Below are positions 55,901-64,000 of a stretch of DNA of 64,000 nt, one piece after another. The position numbers and the translations under genes are program-made. Source of the DNA: Chaetoceros tenuissimus (Eukaryota; Bacillariophyta; Thalassiosirophyceae; Chaetocerotales; Chaetocerotaceae); the NCBI GenBank assembly GCA_021927905.1, contig BLLK01000058.1:1302001-1366000 (forward strand). The letters run 5' to 3'. Within the stretch, counting starts at the first letter, position 1; each line of letters begins with the position of its first letter. A model generated the notes under the pieces. It did not search any database. It saw only the letters and a list, made by a program, of their open reading frames with translations, and was not told the DNA's origin.

Positions 55901-58900
55901 ATGATGGTGTAAAGGAAGGGCTCTCAGTGAAGTCAAATACTTGAATCTTGAATCCTGTTTCTTTTTCCACTAGCTTCTGGAATGCTGGTGACATCAACGC
56001 CTCAGATACATCTGCTGTACTCAAAGCGACTTCAAATGATAGAATAATCTCCAGTGTGGATGTTTCTAAATCACGTTTGAGAAATCTTTGGGATGCATTG
56101 GCATCACCTCTTTCTGTGCCTGAACAATTTGAAACCTGCAAAGGGGAAAATGTATTTGTTACAGAAGAACACAAAGCGTTTGAAAAAACAGAAGTAAGTT
56201 CAGGAGCCGGAGCCGGAGCCGTTGTTGAAACGACAAAATTTGATGTTTGTTTCTCAGAAAATGACGGTCTTTGTGACAAGGATGGATTCGTTGACGGTTG
56301 AGCGGTTAAAATACCACTTGGAATCAATGAAGGATCGGATGTTGGGGTAAATGTTGGATCTTCTGATGGTTGAAGAGAAGGAGGCGTAGAAGGACTTGCA
56401 CTCCATTCTTTTGATGGAGCAGTAGATGAAAAACGAGACGGACGATAACTCGGTAAATTAGTAGGATCAATCGATGGATCTGAGCTATGCTTCAATGACG
56501 GAAAACTACTAGGATCAACTGATGGCTCTGAAGAATACTCGACACTTGGAGTACTCGATGGTAATTTAGAAGGTGATGTGGAAATGGTCAGAGAAGGTTG
56601 AAATGATGGTGGTAATGTGGGTAGATTTGATGGCCATCGGCTGGGTTCTCTAGATGGTACAGAAGAGAGGATAGTAGATGGTGATGAACTGGGCAAACTT
56701 GAAGGAATGTTACTTTCCAGAATCGATGGTCTAGTGGACGGAAGCTGCGAAGGTCCAGATGTCGGCCAGCCACTAGGACGGTTTGACGGAACAAAAGAAG
56801 GTTGCTCGGAATAAACGATGGATGGCTGAGATGAAGGAAGCAACGAAGGCTCCGCAGATTTAAGACGACTTGGCTCGATTGAAGGTATACGAGAAGGATG
56901 AGTGGAAGGATCTGAAGAAGGAAAAAATGAAGGTGATAAACTGGGCAATCCACTATGAAGAATCGAAGGCTCTGAGGATTGAATACGGCTCGGCTCGCTT
57001 GACGGCATAGAGCTCGGCAATCTTGAAGGTACATCGGACGGGATGTAGGAAGGTACGCCTTTATTGCAGATGATTGACATGCAGAGGGTCAGTGTGTGTT
57101 TCTACTTTCAAGATTATATTCATACCATATCTTATCGAGAACATTACTTACCAGAAGGCATAGATGATGGCACAGATGACGGAAGTAACGAAGGTTGAAC
57201 GCTTGGAAAACTTGATAGAAGGAGCGAAGGTTGAGCGCTTGGAATTGACGACGGAACAGAACTTGGTACGACAGAAGGGCTCAGCGAAGGTAGATCACTA
57301 GGTAAGCTTGATGGAATTGAGCTGGGGTGATATGACGGACTCAATGAAGGTAGATTTGATGATATTGACGACGGAAGCAAACTTGGTTGATCTGACGGGC
57401 CCAATGAAGGTAGAGCACTAGGCAAGCTTGATGGAATTGAGCTGGGGTGATATGACGGACTCAATGAAGGTAGATTTGATGGTATTGACGACGGAACATA
57501 GCTGGGGTGATCTGACGGACTCAATGAAGGTAGAGCACTAGGCAAGCTTGATGGAATTGAGCTGGGCTCATATGACGGACTCAATGAAGGTAGAGCACTA
57601 GGCAAGCTTGATGGAATTGAGCTGGGCTCATATGACGGACTCAATGAAGGTAGAGCACTAGGCAAGCTTGATGGCATTGAGCTGGGCTGATCCGAAGGTA
57701 CGTCTGAAGGTAGATCTGATGGCATCGATGACGGAAGTGAAGATGGTTGATCAGATGGTACTTCTGACGGAATATCTGATGGCATCGATGACGGAAGCAA
57801 ACTTGGTTGATCAGAAGGTACGTCTGAAGGTAGATCTGATGGCATTGACGACGGAAGCAAACTTGGTTGATCAGATGGTACGTCTGAAGGTAGATCTGAT
57901 GGTATTGACGATGGAATAGAACTTGGTTGATCTGACGGACTCAATGAAGGTAGAGCACTAGGCAAGCTTGATGGAATTGAGCTGGGCTGATCAGAAGGGC
58001 TTAATGAAGGTAGATTTGATGGTATTGTGGACGGAACAAAGCTGGGCTGACTAGAAGGGCTTAATGAAGGTAGAGCACTAGGCAAGCTTGATGGAATTGA
58101 GCTGGGCTGATCAGAAGGGCTCAGCGAAGGTAGAGCGCTTGGAATTGACGACGGAACATAGCTAGGCTGATCTGACGGAGATGAAGAAGGTGTAGTTGTT
58201 GGTTTCAAAGTCGGGAATGGAGAGGGCATAGGTGATGGTGGTCTTGAAGGGCTGTTAGTGCTTGGCTGGTCTGTAGGAATATCTGAAGGGATATCAGAAG
58301 GCATTGAGCTTGGTAAAGTGGATGGAAGCAATGAATGCAAGTTGCTTGGAGTAGACGAGGGTTCCAAAGAAGGACATGCTTCCGGGGAGCTTGTAGGCTA
58401 TTAAAAAGGAAAAATGATGAACACATTAGGAATACAACCAATCAAGAATATGTGGTGACTGGAAAATGTCAGTACTCCTTCTCGGAAGAAGCATTCGATC
58501 TACAAATTACTTACTGCTTCAGGATCATGGAGTGAAATGATGTTTACAGCCAGACTATCCGTATTCATGTTTTCTGCTGAGACCACATCTTCCCAAAGGC
58601 CAGTTACAATATTCAACTTTTGCACTCTTAAAGAATTGACTTTGTGATGGTTATCATTCTGTAGAGAGATACAATGTATGTTAGCTTCGTAGGGAAGAGA
58701 TGCCCCAATCCAGTAATCACTACTGAGGCATATGCCAGACCATATACCAAATAATGAGAATGCATTAGCCGAAGAAGAATATGACTTCTGTCCAGAACTA
58801 AAACTAGTTCCTGCAACAATATTAATTTCATGAAAAGTACAGTCACAGGACTCAAAGAATCTAATCCGTTTGACATCCCATAGACAAGGCGACTGAGTCT

Positions 58901-61900
58901 CTGGTTCTGTCGTAAAAAGTCTCCAAGAAGGCAGACTAATAAGCTATTGAACAAAAAGAAAGAAATGAAAAAAAAAAAAAGAAATGACGAGAAACACAAA
59001 TAAAAAGACCTTGAAACAAAAATGATTTTGTCTAAAAAATATAAAAATTCATAAACAACTTACACTAGCTGTAGGCTCTGCAGTAACAGAAAGACTACTC
59101 GACGGAACCATACTCGGATTACTGCTTGATGATGGTCTGCTAGAGCCCTGCAAGCTCGGCTCTTGCGATGTGCTTGGCAATGCTGATGGTAGACTTGAAG
59201 GCTCTGCAGACTGTGATGGCAATGTAGACGGAATCATCGAAGGTACAGATGATTGTGAAGGCAGAGAGCTCGGCAAAGCTGAAGGTTTTGACGACTCCGA
59301 AGGTAGGATACTTGGATTCTGTGAAGGCAACATTGATGTCGACGGTACAATACTAGGTAGACTTGAAGGCTTCTGTGAAGAAGTTGGACTACTCGACGGA
59401 ACCATACTCGGATTACTGCTTGATGATGGTCTGCTAGAGCCCTGCAAGCTCGGCTCTTGCGATGTGCTTGGCAATGCTGATGGTAGACTTGAAGGCTCTG
59501 CAGACTGTGATGGCAATGTAGACGGAATCATCGAAGGTACAGATGATTGTGAAGGCAGAGAGCTCGGCAAAGCTGAAGGTTTTGACGACTCCGAAGGTAG
59601 GATACTTGGATTCTGTGAAGGCAACATTGATGTCGACGGTACAATACTAGGTAGACTCGAAGGCTTCTGTGAAGAAGTTGGACTACTCGACGGAACCATA
59701 CTCGGATTACTGCTTGATGATGGTCTGCTAGAGCCCTGCAAGCTCGGCTCTTGCGATGTGCTTGGCAATGCTGATGGTAGACTTGAAGGCTCTGCAGACT
59801 GTGATGGCAATGTAGACGGAATCATCGAAGGTACAGATGATTGTGAAGGCAGAGAGCTCGGCAAAGCTGAAGGTTTTGACGACTCCGAAGGTAGGATACT
59901 TGGATTCTGTGAAGGCAACATTGATATCGACGGTACAATACTAGGTAGACTTGAAGGCTTCTGTGAAGAAGTTGGACTACTCGACGGAACCATACTCGGA
60001 TTACTGCTTGATGATGGTCTGCTAGAGCCCTGCTAGCTCGGCTCTTGCGATGGGCTTGGCAATGCTGATGGTATTGGAGCTTGACGCTTATTGATGTTGA
60101 CGGTACAATACTAGGTAGACTCGAAGGCTTCTGTGAAGAAGTTGGACTACTCGACGGAACCATACTCGGATTACTGCTTGATGATGGTCTGCTAGAGCCC
60201 TGCAAGCTCGGCTCTTGCGATGTGCTTGGCAATGCTGATGGTAGACTTGACGGCTCTGCAGACTGTGATGGCAATGTAGACGGAATCATCGAAGGTACAG
60301 ATGATTGTGAAGGCAGAGAGCTCGGCAAAGCTGAAGGTTTTGACGACTCCGAAGGTAGGATACTTGGATTCTGTGAAGGCAACATTGATGTCGACGGTAC
60401 AATACTAGGTAGACTTGAAGGCTTCTGTGAAGAAGTTGGACTACTCGACGAAACCATACTCGGATTACTGCTTGATGATGGTCTGCTAGAGCCCTGCAAG
60501 CTCGGCTCTTGCGATGTGCTTGGCAATGCTGATGGTAGACTTGACGGCTCTGCAGACTGTGATGGCAATGTAGACGGAATCATCGAAGGTACAGATGATT
60601 GTGAAGGCAGAGAGCTCGGCAAAGCTGAAGGTTTTGACGACTCCGAAGGTAGGATACTTGGATTCTGTGAAGGCAACATTGATGTCGACGGTACAATACT
60701 AGGTAGACTCGAAGGCTTCTGTGAAGAAGTTGGACTACTCGACGGAACCATACTCGGATTACTGCTTGATGATGGTCTGCTAGAGCCCTGCAAGCTCGGC
60801 TCTTGCGATGTGCTTGGCAATGCTGATGGTAGACTTGAAGGCTCTGCAGACTGTGATGGCAATGTAGACGGAATCATCGAAGGTACAGATGATTGTGAAG
60901 GCAGAGAGCTCGGCAAAGCTGAAGGTTTTGACGACTCCGAAGGTAGGATACTTGGATTCTGTGAAGGCAACATTGATGTCGACGGTACAATACTAGGTAG
61001 ACTCGAAGGCTTCTGTGAAGAAGTTGGACTACTCGACGGAACCATACTCGGATTACTGCTTGATGATGGTCTGCTAGAGCCCTGCAAGCTCGGCTCTTGC
61101 GATGTGCTTGGCAATGCTGATGGTAGACTTGAAGGCTCTGCAGACTGTGATGGCAATGTAGACGGAATCATCGAAGGTACAGATGATTGTGAAGGCAGAG
61201 AGCTCGGCAAAGCTGAAGGTTTTGACGACTCCGAAGGTAGGATACTTGGATTCTGTGAAGGCAACATTGATATCGACGGTACAATACTAGGTAGACTTGA
61301 AGGCTTCTGTGAAGAAGTTGGACTACTCGACGGAACCATACTCGGATTACTGCTTGATGATGGTCTGCTAGAGCCCTGCAAGCTCGGCTCTTGCGATGTG
61401 CTTGGCAATGCTGATGGTAGACTTGAAGGCTCTGCAGACTGTGATGGCAATGTAGACGGAATCATCGAAGGTACAGATGATTGTGAAGGCAGAGAGCTCG
61501 GCAAAGCTGAAGGTTTTGATGACTCCGAAGGTAGGATACTTGGATTCTGTGAAGGCAACATTGATGTCGACGGTACAATACTAGGTAGACTTGAAGGCTT
61601 CTGTGAAGAAGTTGGACTACTCGACGGAACCATACTCGGATTACTGCTTGATGATGGTCTGCTAGAGCCCTGCAAGCTCGGCTCTTGCGATGTGCTTGGC
61701 AATGCTGATGGTAGACTTGAAGGCTCTGCAGACTGTGATGGCAATGTAGACGGAATCATCGAAGGTACAGATGATTGTGAAGGCAGAGAGCTCGGCAAAG
61801 CTGAAGGTTTTGACGACTCCGAAGGTAGGATACTTGGATTCTGTGAAGGCAACATTGATGTCGACGGTACAATACTAGGTAGACTCGAAGGCATCTGTGA

Positions 61901-64000
61901 AGAAGTTGGACTACTCGACGGAACCATACTTGGATACCTTGATTGATGTATGGAGCCTTCACAAGCACAACAAGCTTCAGAAATATCTTTATCTCTATAT
62001 TTTTTTCCTGTTGCAATAGCGATCGAACAATAATTTGGCACTTGTTTCAGATTTTCTGCGACTTGGGCACAGTTTTGGTCGAATGGATCGAGCCAATCAG
62101 GCTCATCAATACACGTTGGGGCTTCACCTATACTCGGAGAGGAGCTAAAACGAGCTGATGGATTTAACGACGTCTTGTCGCTGCCTAACGAAGGGAATTC
62201 ACTTGGAACAAATGTAGGACTTAAACTCGATCGAGATGACGGATTTAACGACGGCTTGTCACTGCTATGAGACGGGAATTCACTTGGAAGAGATGAAGGT
62301 ACCGTTGAAGGAGCTTCACTACTATCAGATGGAGTCTCGGATGCACCAGATGACGGACTTAACGACGGCTTGTCACTGCTATGAGACGGAGACTCTGAAG
62401 GTAGAGATGATGGTCCAGAGGAAGGATTATCACTACTCATCGACGGAGACTCTGAAGGTAGAGATGAAGAACTCAAAGAAGGATTATCACTACTCATCGA
62501 CGGAGACTCTGAAGGTAGAGGTGAAGGTCCAGAGGATGGATTGTCACTACTATGAGACGGAGACTCTGAAGGTAGAGGTGAAGGTCCAGAGGAAGGATTG
62601 TCACTGCTCATCGACGGAGACTCTGAAGGTAGAGATGAAGAACTCAAAGAAGGATTATCACTAATCATCGACGGAGACTCTGAAGGTAGAGATAAAGGAC
62701 TCAAAGAAGGATTATCACTACTCATCGACGGAAACTCTGAAGGTAGAGATGAAGGTCCAGAGGATGGCTTGTCACTACTATGAGACGGAGACTCTGAAGG
62801 TAGAGGTGAAGGTCCAGAGGAAGGATTGTCACTGCTCATCGACGGAGACTCTGAAGGTAGAGATGAAGGAATCAAAGAAGGATTATCACTACTCATCGAA
62901 GGAGACTCTGAAGGTAGAGGTGAAGGTCCAGAGGATGGCTTGTCACAACTCATCGACGGAAACTCTGAAGGTAGAGATGAAGGCTGTCAATAGAGAAAGG
63001 AAATGAATGAAACATGTTAGCATCTTCGTCAATACAAAACGAGCAATCTTGATCTCTTCCTATCATGCTGCAAGAGTCAAATCCTACATGATCTTGATAA
63101 TACGTACTATTGGAGTAGGCTGCTTCGTTGGTGCAGGCGTCGGCTGTCAATAGAGAAAGGAAATGAATGAAACATGTTAGCATTTTCCTCAAAAGTGGAT
63201 GTCAATACAAAACGAGCAATCTTGATCTCTTCCTATCATGCTGCAAGAGTCAAATCCTACATGATCTTGATAATACGTACTATTGGAGTCGGCTCGTTAG
63301 TTGGTGCAGGCGTCGGCTGTCAATAGAGAAAGGAAATGAATGAAACATGTTAGCATCTTCCTCAAAAGTGGATGTCAATACAAAACGAGCAATCTTGATC
63401 TCTTCCTATCATGCTGCAAGAGTCAAATCCTACAAGATCTTGATAATACGTACTATTGGAGTCGGCTCGTTAGTTGGTGCAGGCGTCGGCTGTCAATAGA
63501 GAAAGGAAATGAATGAAACATGTTAGCATCTTCCTCAAAAGTGGATGTCAATACAAAACGAGCAATCTTGATCTCTTCCTATCATGCTGCAAGAGTCAAA
63601 TCCTACAAGATCTTGATAATACGTACTATTGGAGTCGGCTCGTTAGTTGGTGCAGGCGTCGGCTGTCAATAGAGAAAGGAAATGAATGAAACATGTTAGC
63701 ATTTTCCTCAAAAGTGGATGTCAATACAAAACGAGCAATCTTGATCTCTTCCTATCATGCTGCAAGAGTCAAATCCTACATGATCTTGATAATACGTACT
63801 ATTGGAGTCGGCTCGTTAGTTGGTGCAGGCGTCGGCTGTCAATAGAGAAAGGAAATGAATGAAACATGTTAGCATCTTCCTCAAAAGTCAATACAAAACG
63901 AGCAATCTTGATCTCTTCCTATCATGCTGCAAGAGTCAAATCCTACATGATCTTGATAATACGTACTATTGGAGTCGGCTCGTTAGTTGGTGCAGGCGTC
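49914..64000 (-). CDS. Giant PS-repeat / discoidin / Cys-rich secreted-type protein (5' end off window; over 4,100 codons visible)
   Basis: Model complement(49914..50807, 50884..52356, 52425..53132, 53205..53510, 53623..53772, 53840..54550, 54627..55598, 55683..57058, 57152..58397, 58515..58943, 59064..62983 with a break or 56-nt intron, then six 36-nt exons from 63108 to the window end). Introns are GT-AG and phases agree. N- to C-terminal: PTPAPTNEPTPI exons; PS stalk of 19-aa units; a Cys-rich module (CIDEPDW to EACCACEG) as in the giant pair; 98-aa PS repeats; a C-rich lectin-like domain (58515-58943); more PS stalk; SEA-like part; small four-Cys modules (ACRADRECVSEIC; ACTNDDDCDRGIC); a discoidin domain (NPWWEVDLEED); a beta-propeller-like region (53840-54550); a final discoidin region (LALGKKCETSVASD). 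No C-terminal membrane segment, so it is probably secreted or cell-wall associated (inference). Confidence 0.8.
57152..58397 (-). repeat. PS-stalk exon built of 20-aa (60-bp) units
   Basis: About 20 degenerate 60-bp units code for patterns such as SSIPSSLPSALPSLSPSDQP and SLLPSSMPSDLPSDVPSDQP. Two subtypes alternate in blocks, a sign of block duplication. They are related to the 35018-35397 array in another gene. Confidence 0.85.
59104..61925 (-). repeat. 294-bp coding minisatellite (98-aa PS units)
   Basis: The motif GGAACCATACTCGGATTACT recurs at 59104, 59398, 59692, 59986, 60156, 60450, 60744, 61038, 61332 and 61626, with a changed last copy at 61920. Spacing is exactly 294 bp except one 170-bp interval. 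Copies are almost identical, so the array expanded or was homogenised recently. The 98-aa unit includes MVPSSSPTSSQKPSSLPS and SQEPSLQGSSRPSSSSNPS. The antisense strand is also open over most of the array, as expected for a repeat whose length is a multiple of three. Confidence 0.93.
62160..62983 (-). repeat. 57-bp coding repeat (19-aa PS units)
   Basis: About a dozen units with a 57-bp period, consensus SSDNPSSGPSPLPSESPSM. Variants (SLSPSS, SHSSDKPS) are interspersed. The array begins right after the splice acceptor that follows the 36-nt exons. Confidence 0.85.
63108..64000 (-). repeat. Tandem array of 36-nt exon cassettes (about 173-bp units)
   Basis: Exons at 63108-63143, 63281-63316, 63454-63489, 63627-63662, 63800-63835 and 63967 to beyond the window. 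Each sits between an acceptor TTGACAG and a donor GTACGT. All are 36 nt and phase 0-0 and code PTPAPTNEPTPI; the leftmost codes PTPAPTKQPTPI. The introns between them are about 131-137 nt and nearly identical. Unit spacing is 173 bp four times and 167 bp once, with the 167-bp unit lacking GGATG. The array continues past the window edge. Each cassette can be included or skipped without changing the frame. Confidence 0.85.

Noticed and set aside
59170-60036. 288-codon plus-strand repetitive frame
   Set aside because: Same antisense effect over the left part of the minisatellite.
60081-61946. 621-codon plus-strand open frame with Glu/Gly/Asp-rich repeats
   Set aside because: It is the exact antisense of the 294-bp PS-repeat array; the repeat length is a multiple of three, so open antisense frames are expected. 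It has no start context, introns or domains.
63108-64000. Regular about 173-bp repeats resembling a CRISPR or satellite array
   Set aside because: There are no short repeats with unique spacers; the whole unit is repeated and each contains splice sites and a coding 36-mer, in a eukaryotic gene context.

Overview
The window looks like nuclear DNA of a diatom or close stramenopile relative; a Chaetoceros-like centric diatom is my best guess. The reasons are: many short introns (about 56-140 nt) with GTAAGT-type donors; giant secreted or surface proteins built from Pro-Ser 'PSxxPS' repeats, small Cys-rich modules and discoidin (F5/8 type C) domains; diatom-style ankyrin-like families; and AT-rich intergenic DNA. 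No rRNA, tRNA, CRISPR array or prokaryotic operon signal was seen.

Layout. (1) 1-25003, minus strand: two head-to-tail copies of a giant modular surface-protein gene. The left copy (1-3236) runs off the window. The right copy (9961-25003) is resolved here into 17 exons, about 4,600 codons, from a signal peptide to a C-terminal membrane anchor. Between them lie a 1,360-bp tandem duplication with MITE-like palindromes and a gene fragment coding only the C-terminal half of the retromer subunit VPS26. (2) About 26314-31020: a probable mobile element with a three-exon Crypton/Ndc10-like tyrosine recombinase gene and a convergent RusA-type Holliday-junction resolvase gene, between related inverted hairpin sequences. 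(3) 31651-49330: single genes. They are an ankyrin-like protein, a damaged PS-repeat protein, two single-pass membrane proteins, a Lys-rich nuclear protein, an unknown protein, a conserved protein with an in-frame stop, a Sec20-like SNARE, an inositol-monophosphatase-family enzyme and an 866-aa ankyrin-repeat protein. (4) 49914-64000, minus strand: a third giant PS-repeat, discoidin and Cys-rich gene whose 5' end lies beyond the window. It contains a 294-bp coding minisatellite and an array of near-identical 36-nt exon cassettes.

Taken together, the giant proteins look like cell-cover or adhesion proteins, with lectin-like, discoidin and Cys-rich modules spaced by Pro-Ser stalks; that role is inferred from architecture. 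Most likely to be new are the exon-cassette array at 63108-64000 and the recombinase plus RusA element.
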